From: Trebonia kvetii
Lineage (GTDB): Bacteria; Actinomycetota; Actinomycetes; Streptosporangiales; Streptosporangiaceae
Length of the DNA: 64,000 bases
Assembly (NCBI RefSeq): GCF_007827045.1
Contig: NZ_RPFW01000008.1
Span: 62,001-126,000, forward strand
Reading direction: 5' to 3'
In this document: positions 6,811 to 15,798 of the stretch, piece by piece
Layout: each line of letters starts with the position of its first letter
Position numbering within the stretch: position 1 is the stretch's first letter
Position numbers and translations under genes: made by a program
The notes under the pieces: generated by a model
Told to the model about the DNA's origin: nothing
The model's database searches: none
What the model saw: the letters and a program-made list of their open reading frames with translations, nothing else

Positions 6811-7548
6811 CTAGCGCTGCTGCTTGGGCATCTTCGGCATGCGGGCGCCCTTCGGCATCGGCCCCTTGGGCATCTGCATCGTCGGCGCCAGCGCCTTGAG
6901 CCGGTAGTTCAGGTCCGACACCGCGGCAGGCCGCAGCGTGCGGGGCAGCATGGTGATCTTTCGCTGCAGCTTGCTGACCGGGACCTGGCCCTCGCCGCTG
7001 CCGGCCTGGAACTCGTGAATCGGCACGCCGTGCGCGACCCGCTCGGTCTTCTTCCGCTCCGCGGCGAGCAGCGACGCGACCCGGGCGGGCACACCCTCGC
7101 CGACAAGCACCACGCCGGGCTTCCCGACCGCGCGGTGCACTACGTCCATGGTCCTGTTGCCCGCTACCGCGGGGGTGACCGTCCAGTCGCCGCGCATCGA
7201 CTGGAGCACCGCGGCCGCCGCCCCGAGCTGACCGTCGATCGCCGAGTACTGTGCCTGCTGCGCGAACCGCCCGAACAGGATCATCGCCGTCATCACGCCG
7301 AGAATCACGCCAAGCGGGATGAAGAGGAAGGCCGGCCCGACCAGCAGCCCGAGAAGCACGAACACGGCGATGACGAGCACAGCGGAGCCGAAGATGATCG
7401 GCATCGCCCGCCGGTTCTGCTCGTTGACCAGCTTCGCGACCATGCGGATCTGCTTGAACCGCCCGGCCTTCGCGAGGTCCTCAGCGCTGTAATTGTCAAC
7501 CACCGGCTCAGCCTTTCCAGTAACACGCGTGCCAACATCAGTGAGCAT
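6811..7548 (-). CDS. DUF4191 membrane protein
   Basis: This 245-residue protein starts at ATG 7548. The diagnostic segment AGRFKQIRMVAKLVNEQNRR is followed by two membrane helices (PIIFGSAVLVIAVFVLLGLL and FLFIPLGVILGVMTAMILF). Next comes the conserved domain GQLGAAAAVLQSMRGDWTVTP, with VVHRAVGKPGVVLVGEG and RKITMLPRTL. The C-terminus is an unusual Met-Pro-Lys-Gly repeat tail ending in KMPKQQR. It is the equivalent of the gene between lipA and the RDD gene in mycobacteria. Function is unknown; it is probably a membrane-anchored cytoplasmic domain. Confidence 0.85.
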   Translation of the reverse strand: MLTDVGTRVTGKAEPVVDNYSAEDLAKAGRFKQIRMVAKLVNEQNRRAMPIIFGSAVLVIAVFVLLGLLVGPAFLFIPLGVILGVMTAMILFGRFAQQAQYSAIDGQLGAAAAVLQSMRGDWTVTPAVAGNRTMDVVHRAVGKPGVVLVGEGVPARVASLLAAERKKTERVAHGVPIHEFQAGSGEGQVPVSKLQRKITMLPRTLRPAAVSDLNYRLKALAPTMQMPKGPMPKGARMPKMPKQQR

Positions 7549-7676
7549 ACGGTTTCGCGCCCACCGGGCTGTAACCGACGAGAGTCAAAGTCCCATACCC
7601 GTCAGTCCGAACGTGTTCGGCCGACTCCGTCCCGTCACCAGTGCCCCCGGGGCGTGGCAAAGCAGCAGGCGGGCGC

Positions 7677-8378
7677 CTATCCGAACGCGGGGAACGCGTC
7701 CGCCCGTTCGCCGAGGAACGTCCGGTCGGCGTCGCTCAGCGCGGCCCGTCCCGTCCCCTTGAGCAGGTATGTCGCGGGATCCCAGGCCGGCGGCCGCGCC
7801 GGGCTGCCGGTGAGCTCGTCCAAGGTGCGCAGCGCGAGCGTGAGCGCGTCGCGCCGTGGTCCTAGCCGCTCGCCGGGCAGGCGCGCGGTCAGGTCGAGCT
7901 GGTGGATCACCCACTCGGTCGTCCACATCGCCAGGATGTCGTCGGCGTCCATGACATGCCCCTGCAGCAGGAACGCCCCGGCCGGCGCGTTCCTGCTCAT
8001 CGCCGCCGCCTGCCGCGCGGTGTCGGCGAAGTGCTGCCGCAGCCCGTCGGCGGTCGCGTACGCGCTGCCGTTCGCCCAGTGGAACCTGGCCTGCGCGTAC
8101 GTGACGGGCTCGGTCGCGGGCGGCCAGTCGCGCCAGTAGCTGACGTAGTCCCTGTCGATGACATCCCCAGACGCGGCGGGCTCGGCGAAGCTGAGCGCGT
8201 GCTCGGCGAGCCCGAGCCGCATGTGCATCAGCAGGTGCGCCGCCAGCCAGCCCGAACATAGCGTCGGCGCCACCAGGTCAGAGTCGCTGAGCCCCGCCAC
8301 CACGGCGGCAAGCCGCTCCACCTGTCCGGCCGCGATCTCCCTGATTCTCTCCGGTAGCCGTTCGCTCACGTTTGGCAA
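7677..8378 (-). CDS. Maleylpyruvate isomerase family mycothiol-dependent enzyme
   Basis: This 233-residue protein of the DinB/MDMPI fold carries LCSGWLAAHLLMHMRLG near the start, with the first metal-binding His in the HLLMH helix. Later it has TTEWVIHQLDLTARL with a further His and Asp, and a C-terminal helix ADRTFLGERADAF. Members use mycothiol as a thiol cofactor for isomerisation or conjugation, or act as thiol transferases; the substrate here is unknown. It is not linked to gentisate or maleylpyruvate genes, so the name should be read as family only. It starts ATG 8378 and is monocistronic. Confidence 0.75.
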   Translation of the reverse strand: MPNVSERLPERIREIAAGQVERLAAVVAGLSDSDLVAPTLCSGWLAAHLLMHMRLGLAEHALSFAEPAASGDVIDRDYVSYWRDWPPATEPVTYAQARFHWANGSAYATADGLRQHFADTARQAAAMSRNAPAGAFLLQGHVMDADDILAMWTTEWVIHQLDLTARLPGERLGPRRDALTLALRTLDELTGSPARPPAWDPATYLLKGTGRAALSDADRTFLGERADAFPAFG

Positions 8379-8492
8379 GCCTAGCGGTGGCCGGCCGTTG
8401 CCCGTGGTTGACTGGCCGCCACAGCCAGGACATCGCGGGCAAGATCTTCAGCCTCGCGAGCAACCCAAGGACGCGACAGGTGTCTCTGCTTC

Positions 8493-9050
8493 GTGGACGC
8501 GATGGATACCTCTGAACGCCCGGGCATGGCGCCGGACGCCGGTGATGCCCCGGACGGGCGCCTGGACGCCACGGCAGGCGTCACCGCGCTCTATCAGGGG
8601 CACGCGGTGGGCCTGATCCGGCTGGCCATCGTGATGCTCGGGGACCGGGTGGCGGCCGAGGACGTGGTGCAGGACGCGTTCCTCGGGCTGTACCGGCACT
8701 GGGACGGGCTCGCCGACACGGGCAAGGCGCTGGCTTACCTGCGGTCCGCCGTCCTCAACCGGTGCAGGAACGCGCTGCGCCAGCGCCATCGCGGCACAAG
8801 GCACGGTGTCACGCCGCAAATCGTGGAGTCCGCCGAGGCCACGGTGCTTGTCGGCGAGGAAAACCAGCGGGTGCTTGCCGCGATCCGCGCGTTGCCCGAC
8901 CGCCAGCGTGAAGCCCTGGTGCTCCGCTTCTACCTCGACCTGTCCCAGGACGAGACCGCCCGCGTGATGGGCATCAGCACGGGCACCGTCAAGTCCGCGA
9001 CATCCCGCGCCGTCGCGGCGCTCGGCCGGCTGCTGAAGGAGGACTCATGA
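8493..9050 (+). CDS. ECF RNA polymerase sigma factor (SigE-like)
   Basis: The gene encodes 185 residues from GTG 8493; ATG 8502 and 8526 are alternatives, since the first 25 residues are non-conserved. Region 2 reads VTALYQGHAVGLIRLAIVML with GDRVAAEDVVQDAFLGLYRHW. Region 4 has IRALPDRQREALVLRFYLDLSQDETARVMG followed by GTVKSATSRAVAALGRLL, the promoter -35-binding helix. It is of the short actinobacterial SigE/SigM-like type. The next gene overlaps its stop by ATGA and encodes a membrane-anchored protein that probably senses the signal. Confidence 0.88.
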   Translation: MDAMDTSERPGMAPDAGDAPDGRLDATAGVTALYQGHAVGLIRLAIVMLGDRVAAEDVVQDAFLGLYRHWDGLADTGKALAYLRSAVLNRCRNALRQRHRGTRHGVTPQIVESAEATVLVGEENQRVLAAIRALPDRQREALVLRFYLDLSQDETARVMGISTGTVKSATSRAVAALGRLLKEDS

Positions 9051-10456
9051 CCGGGACCCAGGAACGCGCCGTCACCGCGATGCGCGCCATCGGCGACACC
9101 GTCACGGGCGCGCCGCCGCTGCGCTTGCCGCCGCGGACCGCCGCTTCGACTCGGTTCACCCGGCTTGGCCGCCCGGCCAGCCGCGCCTGGCGGCTGTGGC
9201 TGGTCCCCGCCGCCGCGGCCGTCGCCGTGGTCGCGATCGCGCTCTCGCTGGCCGTGGTGCGCTCCGCGCCGAAGGAGTCCGCGGCCCCGCCAAGCACCGC
9301 CGCGCCGTCGGCGCAGGCGGGGACCAGCGGTTCCGCCAGCGTGCCGCCGTACTACGTGACGCTCCCGGCGTTCGGCTGGTACGCCTATGCGCCGCCGGCG
9401 CCACAGACCAGTTCGGCCAGCCAGACCGTGCTCGTCGTCGGCGAGACTGCCACCGGCAAGCGGCTGGCCACCGTGACGCCGCCGCACGGCATGACGTTTA
9501 ACGTGGTGTCAGGCGCGGCCGACGACCGGGCCTTCGTCGTCGGCGCGACGAGCTACTCGCCCGGAGAGAAGACCGTCAGCGGGATCTGGTTCGAGACCTG
9601 GTACCTGCTGCGGATCTCACCGGGCACGGCGCACGTCGCGCAACTCACTCAGCTGCGGATCCCGGTGGTCCCGAACGTGACTGGTATCGCGATCTCTCCC
9701 GAAGGCACCATGCTGGCCGTGGCCTACCAGCAGTTCTCCGGCCCGTCCTGGTCCTCGGCCAGCGGGCGTCCCCAGCTGGGCCTGTGGTCGGTCGCGACGG
9801 GCAGGGAGCTGGACCACTGGTCATCGGCGCAGGGCCGGATCACCGCCACGCCGCCGGCCGCCGGGTCCCGTCCTGACCCGTTCGACACCGCCGGCCTGGC
9901 CACCGCGCTGCGCTGGACCCCGGACGGCGGCGGACTCGCCTATGCCTGGAACGGCTCGCAGATCCGGCTGCTTGACTTCACCGCGCAGGGGCCCCGTCAG
10001 CCGGACCTGGTCAAGGCGAGCAGGCTGCGCGCTGGGATCGGCGACTACTACACGCCCGCGGGCGCCAGCTTCACCTGCGTCGCGGCCGACGGCTGGTCGC
10101 TCTCGACCGGGGCTAGGACCTTCACCTGCGCCGGAAGCTATGTCCCCATGCGCGCGGCGACTGGCCCGGGCTGCGGCAAGAATGCGCCGGCCCACCCCGC
10201 GCTCTTCCAGCAGATCCAGCTCGGCGACGGTGCCCAGGAACTGACCACACTGGCGCAGTCTCCCGGTTGCGTGCCCGCCGGCCCCAGGGCCAAGAGCGCG
10301 GCCCTCGGCTGGTCGAGCGCCGACGGGTCGAGGGTCATCGCCATGCTTGGTGACCCGGCAGCCCGCGACGACAAGTTCGGCGTCTTCACGAAGAAGACGT
10401 TCAACGCGCTCCCCGCGGTGATGAGCAGCGGGTCGCTCGTCACGGTTGCCTGGTAG
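9047..10456 (+). CDS. Membrane-anchored beta-propeller-like protein co-transcribed with the ECF sigma factor
   Basis: The 469-residue protein has a cytoplasmic N-terminus of about 50 residues, one membrane helix (LWLVPAAAAVAVVAIALSLA, about residues 50-70), then a long extracytoplasmic part. That part has repeated WD/propeller-like blades: TGIAISPEGTMLAVAYQQ, GLWSVATGRELDHWS, TALRWTPDGGGLAYAWNG. Three or four Cys in the last third could form disulphides. It overlaps the sigma gene by four bases. No zinc-binding anti-sigma motif (HxxxCxxC) is seen, so it may be a signal-sensing partner rather than a classic ZAS anti-sigma factor. Confidence 0.75.
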   Translation: MTGTQERAVTAMRAIGDTVTGAPPLRLPPRTAASTRFTRLGRPASRAWRLWLVPAAAAVAVVAIALSLAVVRSAPKESAAPPSTAAPSAQAGTSGSASVPPYYVTLPAFGWYAYAPPAPQTSSASQTVLVVGETATGKRLATVTPPHGMTFNVVSGAADDRAFVVGATSYSPGEKTVSGIWFETWYLLRISPGTAHVAQLTQLRIPVVPNVTGIAISPEGTMLAVAYQQFSGPSWSSASGRPQLGLWSVATGRELDHWSSAQGRITATPPAAGSRPDPFDTAGLATALRWTPDGGGLAYAWNGSQIRLLDFTAQGPRQPDLVKASRLRAGIGDYYTPAGASFTCVAADGWSLSTGARTFTCAGSYVPMRAATGPGCGKNAPAHPALFQQIQLGDGAQELTTLAQSPGCVPAGPRAKSAALGWSSADGSRVIAMLGDPAARDDKFGVFTKKTFNALPAVMSSGSLVTVAW

Positions 10457-10472
10457 TCCAGGCGGCAGATGG

Positions 10473-11429
10473 CTAGCCAGCCGCCGCGGCGGAACGCTGC
10501 TCGATCGCCTGCGCGTACAGCTTGCCCGCCCGGTAGGAGGACCGGACAAGCGGGCCGGACATCACGCCGGCGAACCCCATCGCGATGGCCTCGTCGCGCA
10601 GCGCGACGAACTCCTCCGGGTGCACCCAGCGGTGCACCGGATGGTGCCGCGCGGACGGCCGCAGGTACTGGGTGATCGTCAGCAGCTCGACGCCGGCCGA
10701 CCGCAGGTCGGCCATCGCGGGCGCGATCTCCTCGCGGGTCTCGCCCATGCCCAGGATCAGGTTGGACTTGGTGACCATGCCCGCGTCGCGGGCCTGGCGG
10801 AGCACGTCGAGCGACCGCTCGTAGCGGAAGCCCGGCCGGATGCGGCGGAAGATCCGCGGCACCGTCTCCAGGTTGTGCGCGAACACCTCGGGCCGCGCGC
10901 TGAACACCTCGGCGAGCTGTTCGGGTTCGGCGTTGAAGTCGGGCACGAGCAGCTCGACGCCGCAGCCGGGCACGGCCGCGTGGATCTCGCGCCCGGTCTG
11001 CGCGTACAGCCAGGCGCCGCCGTCCGGCTGATCGTCGCGGGCTACTCCGGTGACCGTCGCGTACCGCAGCCCCATCGCGGCGACCGACTCGGCGACCCGC
11101 CGCGGCTCGTCACGGTCGAGCGGCTGCGGCTTGCCGGTGTCGATCTGGCAGAAGTCGCAGCGCCGCGTGCACTGGTCGCCGCCGATCAGGAAGGTGGCCT
11201 CGCGGTCTTCCCAGCACTCGAAGATGTTCGGGCAGCCTGCCTCCTGGCACACCGTGTGCAGGCCCTCCGACTTCACTAGCTGCTGCAGCGCGGTGTACTC
11301 GGGCCCGGTGCGTATCCGGGTCTTGATCCACGGCGGCTTGCGTTCGATCGGCGTCTCGGCGTTGCGCGCCTCGAGCCGCAGCAACCGCCGTCCTTCAGGG
11401 GCCAGTTCCGGAGTATGCACCACGTTCAC
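10473..11429 (-). CDS. lipA: Lipoyl synthase
   Basis: LipA inserts two sulfur atoms into protein-bound octanoyl groups using radical SAM chemistry. The 318-residue sequence carries both cluster motifs: the auxiliary [12 protein letters not shown] (C-x4-C-x5-C) and the radical [11 protein letters not shown]. It also has [14 protein letters not shown] and the C-terminal [10 protein letters not shown], whose Ser ligates the auxiliary cluster. It starts at GTG 11429. It works with lipB (12923) to lipoylate SucB, which is encoded in the same block. Unlike in mycobacteria, lipA and lipB are separated here by three small genes. Confidence 0.97.
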   Translation of the reverse strand: MNVVHTPELAPEGRRLLRLEARNAETPIERKPPWIKTRIRTGPEYTALQQLVKSEGLHTVCQEAGCPNIFECWEDREATFLIGGDQCTRRCDFCQIDTGKPQPLDRDEPRRVAESVAAMGLRYATVTGVARDDQPDGGAWLYAQTGREIHAAVPGCGVELLVPDFNAEPEQLAEVFSARPEVFAHNLETVPRIFRRIRPGFRYERSLDVLRQARDAGMVTKSNLILGMGETREEIAPAMADLRSAGVELLTITQYLRPSARHHPVHRWVHPEEFVALRDEAIAMGFAGVMSGPLVRSSYRAGKLYAQAIEQRSAAAAG

Positions 11430-11518
11430 CAGCCTACGTTCCCGCGGCCCCTCGCGCGCCCTGGCCCGTCGCGCCGGGGAACGTAGGCAGGAGTGCTGGC
11501 GAGCGCTTCAGCTGGCCC

Positions 11519-11932
11519 CTACATCGCGTTGGCGTCGGCGCGGGCGAGCATCGCATCCATGACCGCGTACTCGGCTTCCTGCACAGCCGCGATCGCGAAG
11601 CCGATCGCGTCATCGGCGTACTCCTCCGCCGCCTCGGCCTTCAGTTCCGTCTTGCGGGCGTCCCGCTCGGCCCTCTTGTCGCCGGCCCGCTGGTGGAGCT
11701 GCGCGACGTGCGCCTGCCACTGGTCCTTCATGGTCTCCCAGCCGGTGGCGGTCTCGGCCTGAGTCTCTGCCATGTTCGCCTTCATCTCCCGTGCCTGCTG
11801 CTCGGCCTCGGCCTGTGCCTGCTGCACCTGGGCCTTCAGCTGATCGCGGCCGGTGCTCGCAGCGGCCTTGATCTTGGCCTGGGCGTCGTTGACCCGCTGG
11901 GTGAGCGTGCTGAAATCGGTGTTGTGTGTCAT
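11519..11932 (-). CDS. Coiled-coil cytoplasmic protein of unknown function
   Basis: This 137-residue protein, rich in Ala, Gln and Glu, is predicted to be almost entirely helical coiled coil (QLKAQVQQAQAEAEQQAREM and following heptads). It has a central WETMKDQWQAHVAQLHQ segment and a C-terminal EYADDAIGFAIAAVQEAEYA that recurs in actinobacterial stress-associated hypothetical proteins. There is no signal peptide or membrane helix. It is divergently transcribed from the DUF6325-SHOCT pair, with an inverted repeat between them, so they may share a regulator. Confidence 0.65.
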   Translation of the reverse strand: MTHNTDFSTLTQRVNDAQAKIKAAASTGRDQLKAQVQQAQAEAEQQAREMKANMAETQAETATGWETMKDQWQAHVAQLHQRAGDKRAERDARKTELKAEAAEEYADDAIGFAIAAVQEAEYAVMDAMLARADANAM

Positions 11933-12058
11933 GTCATGACCTTCCGTGAAACGTTCCTGGCCTCTTCAAGCCGTCAGCCGGCCCTGCGCTGCCCGCGGAG
12001 GCTTGCGGGCGGCCCCGAGCCCGCGCGCCCTATTTCACTCGCCAAGCATCCGGGGGGA

Positions 12059-12079
12059 CATCACCTTGACAGGGTGATG
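12059..12079. promoter_or_regulatory. Inverted repeat CATCACC-N7-GGTGATG (copy A)
   Basis: Perfect 7-bp arms at 12059-12065 and 12073-12079 have a 7-base spacer and lie 54 bases before the DUF6325 ATG and between divergent genes. The same pattern recurs at 34089-34109. After the repeat both copies share a similar stretch (TCGC...GGGCTTACCGTC here) that could contain the -10 element. Confidence 0.6.
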
Positions 12080-12133
12080 ACCGCTCGCGGCGCGCGGGCT
12101 TACCGTCCCGCTGTAGCCGCGAACGGAGGACTC

Positions 12134-12586
12134 ATGCGATCAGACACGCCCCCAGACGACGACGAACTCGGCCCTGTTGACTTCATCGTGGTCGAGTTTC
12201 CGCACGGTCATATCGGCGCGCCAGGCTTCGAACAGCTGCTCTCCCTCGCGGATCAGGGCACCATCCGGATTCTTGACGTGGAGTTCGTCGCCAAGGACGC
12301 CGCGGGAGCCTCGCGGAGAGTCGAGGCGAGCGAGCTCGGCAATCCCGACGGCATCGACCTGAGCCTCTGGGCCGGCGCCTCCTGCGGCCTGCTCGATCAG
12401 GCCGATGTCGCCCTGATCGACGCGGCGATCGAGCCGGGCGCGATCGCGGCCGTCATCGTGTACGAGAACCGCTGGATTCTCGGCCTGGCGGACGCCTGGC
12501 GGCGGGAGGGCGCCCGGCTGATCGCGGACGGCGGGGTACCGGCCGACGACCTGGTCGCCGCCCTCGACGCGAGCGAGCGGTCCTAG
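12134..12586 (+). CDS. DUF6325-family protein (DUF1269-like)
   Basis: The gene encodes 150 residues from ATG 12134, preceded by GGAGGA. It begins PVDFIVVEFP, the typical start of this family, followed by a ferredoxin-like unit (FEQLLSLADQGTIRILDVEFV). It continues with an Asp/Ala-rich middle and AIEPGAIAAVIVYENRWILGLADAWRREGARLIADGG. It forms a pair with the downstream SHOCT gene, an arrangement repeated in many actinomycetes and usually regarded as stress-related. No catalytic residue is apparent. It resembles the two DUF1269-type proteins at 30-31.5 kb. Confidence 0.75.
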   Translation: MRSDTPPDDDELGPVDFIVVEFPHGHIGAPGFEQLLSLADQGTIRILDVEFVAKDAAGASRRVEASELGNPDGIDLSLWAGASCGLLDQADVALIDAAIEPGAIAAVIVYENRWILGLADAWRREGARLIADGGVPADDLVAALDASERS

Positions 12587-12600
12587 AGGAGGAGATGACG

Positions 12601-12888
12601 GTGGGCATACTGAAGACTGCCGCGACGGTGGCGGTGGCCAGCTCAGTCCACGGACGGGTGCAGCGCAGGCAGCAGCAACGCTGGGCGGCACAGGACCACG
12701 CCGCCGCTCCGCCGGTGCCGCAGCAGGCACCGCCCATGGCGGCGCAGCAGGCCGCGCCCATGGCGGCGCCGCAGGCCGATACCGGCGAGCGGCTCGCCCA
12801 GCTAGCGCAGCTCGGCGAACTGAAAACCGCCGGGGTCCTCAGCGAGGCCGAATTCGAACGGGAGAAGGCGCGCATTCTCGGCGGGTGA
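12601..12888 (+). CDS. SHOCT-domain small protein
   Basis: The gene encodes 95 residues. GTG 12601 is preferred because GAGGAG sits six bases upstream; ATG 12595 touches that site. The N-terminus has a short Ala-rich hydrophobic stretch followed by QRRQQQRW, then a Pro/Gln/Ala linker. The C-terminal 30 residues form a SHOCT domain (LAQLAQLGELKTAGVLSEAE and FEREKARIL). SHOCT domains are short oligomerisation elements. It follows the DUF6325 gene by 14 bases and is surely co-transcribed. Confidence 0.8.
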   Translation: MGILKTAATVAVASSVHGRVQRRQQQRWAAQDHAAAPPVPQQAPPMAAQQAAPMAAPQADTGERLAQLAQLGELKTAGVLSEAEFEREKARILGG

Positions 12889-12922
12889 CCGCCGGGGATC
12901 GCAACGCGACCTGGGCGGGCGG

Positions 12923-13624
12923 CTAGGCCGCCGACGCGAGCAGCGGCGCGACGGTGTGGATCCGCTGCCAGCCCCGGTAGCCGAGCGCCGCCGCCAAGTG
13001 CCGTTCGAGCAGCGGCGTCACGTCGGCGACCGACACCCTGATGCCGAGTTCGGTGGTGAGCGATGTCACGCCGGCGTCCCTGATGCCGCAGGGCACGATG
13101 CGGTCGTACCAGGACAGGTCACAGTCGCAGTTGAACGCCAGGCCATGCATGGTGACACCCCTAGCCACCCGGGCGCCGATCGCGCCGACCTTCCGGTCAG
13201 GCAGGCCGCCGGAGGCGGGAATCCAGGTGCCTGAGCGCCCCTCGACCCTGATCGCGGCGAGCCCGAACTCGGCGCAGACCCGGATCATCGCCTCCTCGAG
13301 CGCGCGGATATAGGCGACCACGTCCATCGGCTCGCGCAGCTTGACGATCGGGTAGGCGGTGAGCTGCCCCGGCCCGTGCCAGGTGATCTTGCCGCCGCGG
13401 TCGACATCGATGACGGGGGCCCCTGGGTCGCCGACCGGCCGGTCGGACAGCGCGGTCCGTTTGCCCGCTGTGTAGACCGGCGTGTGCTCGAGGAGCAGGC
13501 AGCTGTCGGGGACCTCGCCGCTGACTCGCCGTGCGTGCACCGCGCGCTGCATGTCCCAGCCCTGGACATAGTCCACGGCGTTCGACCCGAAGCCTGCGTG
13601 CGCGAAAACGAGTTCAGAGTCCAC
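12923..13624 (-). CDS. lipB: Octanoyl-[acyl-carrier-protein]:protein octanoyltransferase
   Basis: LipB transfers octanoate from ACP to the lipoyl domain lysine of acyltransferases, the step before LipA. The 233 residues include [33 protein letters not shown], the lysine of [11 protein letters not shown], and [22 protein letters not shown], with the catalytic Cys in [11 protein letters not shown]. It starts at GTG 13624. It stands with lipA and sucB in one biosynthetic neighbourhood, though separated from lipA by a stress gene pair. Confidence 0.96.
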   Translation of the reverse strand: MDSELVFAHAGFGSNAVDYVQGWDMQRAVHARRVSGEVPDSCLLLEHTPVYTAGKRTALSDRPVGDPGAPVIDVDRGGKITWHGPGQLTAYPIVKLREPMDVVAYIRALEEAMIRVCAEFGLAAIRVEGRSGTWIPASGGLPDRKVGAIGARVARGVTMHGLAFNCDCDLSWYDRIVPCGIRDAGVTSLTTELGIRVSVADVTPLLERHLAAALGYRGWQRIHTVAPLLASAA

Positions 13625-13713
13625 GACATCGAGAGTACGACGCGAGTGAGACCGCCGCGTCTCCCGGCGCGGACCCGGCCGGCTCCCGGTGCAAGATCAC
13701 ACAGTCGCGGCGG

Positions 13714-13741
13714 TAGACCCGCCGCGCGCCGCGGACATAAT
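13714..13741 (+). promoter_or_regulatory. Likely leaderless promoter of the dioxygenase gene
   Basis: TAGACC (13714-13719) and CATAAT (13736-13741) are spaced by 16 bases and sit so that transcription would start at or just before ATG 13751. No ribosome binding site precedes that ATG, which fits a leaderless message. TAGACC also forms the loop of a 7-bp hairpin (13707-13725). Confidence 0.4.
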
Positions 13742-13750
13742 CTCGTCGCC

Positions 13751-14623
13751 ATGGCAACCGATTTCACAGAGGAAACCGCGGCCGACGCCGTCATCGAGTC
13801 CTTCGCGCCGGACACGGACCCCCGGCTACGCGAGATCCTGACCTCGCTTGTCAGGCATTTGCACGGGTTCGCCCGCGAGGTCGAGCTGACGATCCCCGAG
13901 TGGGAGAAGGCGATCGACTTCCTGACCCGCGTGGGACACAAGTGCGACGACGAGCGCCAGGAGTTCATCCTGCTGTCGGACGTGCTCGGGCTGTCGATGC
14001 TGACCGAGACCATCTCCAACAGGAAGTTCGGCGTGGCCACCGAGTCGACGGTCCTCGGCCCGTTCCACGTGGTCGAGTCCCCGGTCCGCGACCTAGGCGA
14101 CAACGTCGACCTGGTGGGCACGGGCACGCCCTGCGTGGTAACCGGCCGGGTCGTCTCGGTAGACGGCACCCCGCTCCCCGGCGCCACGATCGACGTCTGG
14201 CAGGCCAACGACCAGGGCTTCTACGACGTCCAGCAGCCAGAAGTGCAGCCAAGGACCAACGGCCGCGGCCTCTTCACCGCCGACGAGGATGGCCGCTTCT
14301 GGTTCCGCACCATCGTGCCGAGCTTCTACCCCATCCCCACCGACGGCCCCGTAGGCGAACTGCTCAACGCCACCGGCAGGCACGCCTTCCGCCCCGCCCA
14401 CATCCACTTCATCGTCGAGGCCCCAAGCCACCGCCCCCTGACCACCCACATCTTCGTAGCAGGCAGCCAGTACATCGAGTCCGACACCGTATTCGCTGTC
14501 AAGAAATCCCTGGTAGTCGACTTCAAGGAGGTAACAGACGAGACCAAGGCGGAGCAGTGGCACATGACCAAGCTCCCCTTCCGCCACGCCGACTTCGAAA
14601 TCATCATGCAGCCCGGTTCATAG
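13751..14623 (+). CDS. Intradiol ring-cleavage dioxygenase (catechol / hydroxyquinol 1,2-dioxygenase type)
   Basis: The 290-residue protein has an N-terminal helical dimerisation domain (residues 20-95) and the catalytic beta-sandwich. The non-haem Fe(III) ligands are visible: Tyr158 (GFYD), Tyr193 (SFYPIP), His217 and His219 (AHIHF). The N-terminal domain (VRHLHGFAREVELTIPEWEKA, FLTRVGHKCDDERQEFILLS) is closest in pattern to hydroxyquinol 1,2-dioxygenases. It opens aromatic diols or triols to muconate or maleylacetate. No muconate or maleylacetate enzymes are adjacent, so it may work with a dispersed pathway. ATG 13751 is the only start giving the standard N-terminus. Confidence 0.87.
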   Translation: MATDFTEETAADAVIESFAPDTDPRLREILTSLVRHLHGFAREVELTIPEWEKAIDFLTRVGHKCDDERQEFILLSDVLGLSMLTETISNRKFGVATESTVLGPFHVVESPVRDLGDNVDLVGTGTPCVVTGRVVSVDGTPLPGATIDVWQANDQGFYDVQQPEVQPRTNGRGLFTADEDGRFWFRTIVPSFYPIPTDGPVGELLNATGRHAFRPAHIHFIVEAPSHRPLTTHIFVAGSQYIESDTVFAVKKSLVVDFKEVTDETKAEQWHMTKLPFRHADFEIIMQPGS

Positions 14624-14784
14624 CTTCGCCCAGCCCGCCCAGCACGCCCAAACCGGACCCAAGCCCCGCCCGGACCCGCAGGCAAGCGGGCCAGCCCCCG
14701 CACCCAGTCAGCCGACCCACCCAGGCCCCCAACGCGCGAACCTCAGCCACCCGACGCACCACACAGGCCAATCCCGAAAAGAGC

Positions 14785-14814
14785 GGGTGTACACATTTGG
14801 GCCGAAGTACACCC
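14785..14814. repeat. Inverted repeat GGGTGTAC-N14-GTACACCC
   Basis: The arms lie at 14785-14792 and 14807-14814 in the C-rich gap between the dioxygenase and the TIGR01777 gene, which converge. Either an operator or a weak terminator is possible; the 14-base AT-richer centre favours an operator-like site. The rest of 14624-14836 is low-complexity C-rich DNA. Confidence 0.35.
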
Positions 14815-14836
14815 AGCAACGAGCCAGCCCGCAGCG

Positions 14837-15757
14837 TCAGCGGGGCAGTTCGGCGGTGAGTGCCGCGCCGACCGTCGCGTGATCGAACGAGAACCCCGCA
14901 TCGAGCAGCCGCGCCGGCAGCACCCGCGCGCTGGTGAGCAGCTCAGCTGACATCTCGCCAAGGCCGAGCTTGAGCAGAAATGAAGGCACCCGGAGCCAGG
15001 GGAAGTCGGGCCGCTTGAACGCGGCGTGCAGCGCCGCGGTGAGCTCGTCGTTGCTGACCGGGTTGGGCGCGGTGAGGTTGTAGGCGCCGCTGCGCTCGTC
15101 CGCGCCCGGCCCGTCGAGCAGGAAGCGGATGGCCCGGATCTCGTCGGTCAGCGAGATCCAGCTCATCACCTGATGGCCGTCGCCGAAGCGCGGCAGCACA
15201 CCGAGCCGAGCGGGCAGCGCGAGACGGCCGAGCACGCCGCCCCCGGCGCCGAGCACCAGCCCGCTGCGCAGGTGCGCGACGCGGATGCCCGCCTCGCGCG
15301 CCGGGTCGGCTGCGGCCTCCCAGTCATGCACGACGCGGGACAGGAAGGCCTTGCCCGCCGGGGCGGACTCGGTGACCTCACGCCCGCCGGTGTCGCCGTA
15401 CCAGCCGATCGCCGAGGCGCAGATGAACGCCTTCGGCGCGGGATGGGTCGCGGTGAGCGCCGACGCGAGCGCGCGGGTGGCGAGCACACGGCTCGCCCTG
15501 ATCTCCGCCTTGTACGCGGCGGTCCAGCGGTGGTCGCCGACCCCGGCGCCGGCCAGGTGCACCACGGCGTCCACGCCGGACAGCGCCGGATCGCCGGCGT
15601 CGGCCGCGCGCGGGTCCCAGCGGACCTCCTCGCCTGACTGCGCGCCCGCGCGCGGCGGCCGCCTGACGAGGCGGACAACCTGGTGGTCGTCCGCTCGCAG
15701 GCTAGCCGTCAGCGCGGCGCCGATCAGGCCGGACGAGCCGGTGATCGCGATCCTCAT
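14837..15757 (-). CDS. TIGR01777-family SDR epimerase (DUF1731 C-terminus)
   Basis: This 306-residue protein begins MRIAITGSSGLIGAALTASL, the NAD(P)-binding Rossmann glycine motif of the extended SDR family. It continues with WDPRAADAG, VVHLAGAGVGDHRW, the SAIGWYGDTGG active-site region, LRSGLVLGAGGG and a DUF1731 C-terminal helix. The start is ATG 15757; the open frame continues far upstream only because of high GC content. It lies between lipB and sucB as in mycobacteria. The physiological substrate of this family is not established. Confidence 0.9.
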   Translation of the reverse strand: MRIAITGSSGLIGAALTASLRADDHQVVRLVRRPPRAGAQSGEEVRWDPRAADAGDPALSGVDAVVHLAGAGVGDHRWTAAYKAEIRASRVLATRALASALTATHPAPKAFICASAIGWYGDTGGREVTESAPAGKAFLSRVVHDWEAAADPAREAGIRVAHLRSGLVLGAGGGVLGRLALPARLGVLPRFGDGHQVMSWISLTDEIRAIRFLLDGPGADERSGAYNLTAPNPVSNDELTAALHAAFKRPDFPWLRVPSFLLKLGLGEMSAELLTSARVLPARLLDAGFSFDHATVGAALTAELPR

Positions 15758-15798
15758 CCCGATGCCCTCTTGCCGCGAGCCTTCACCGGCGCGGCCTC

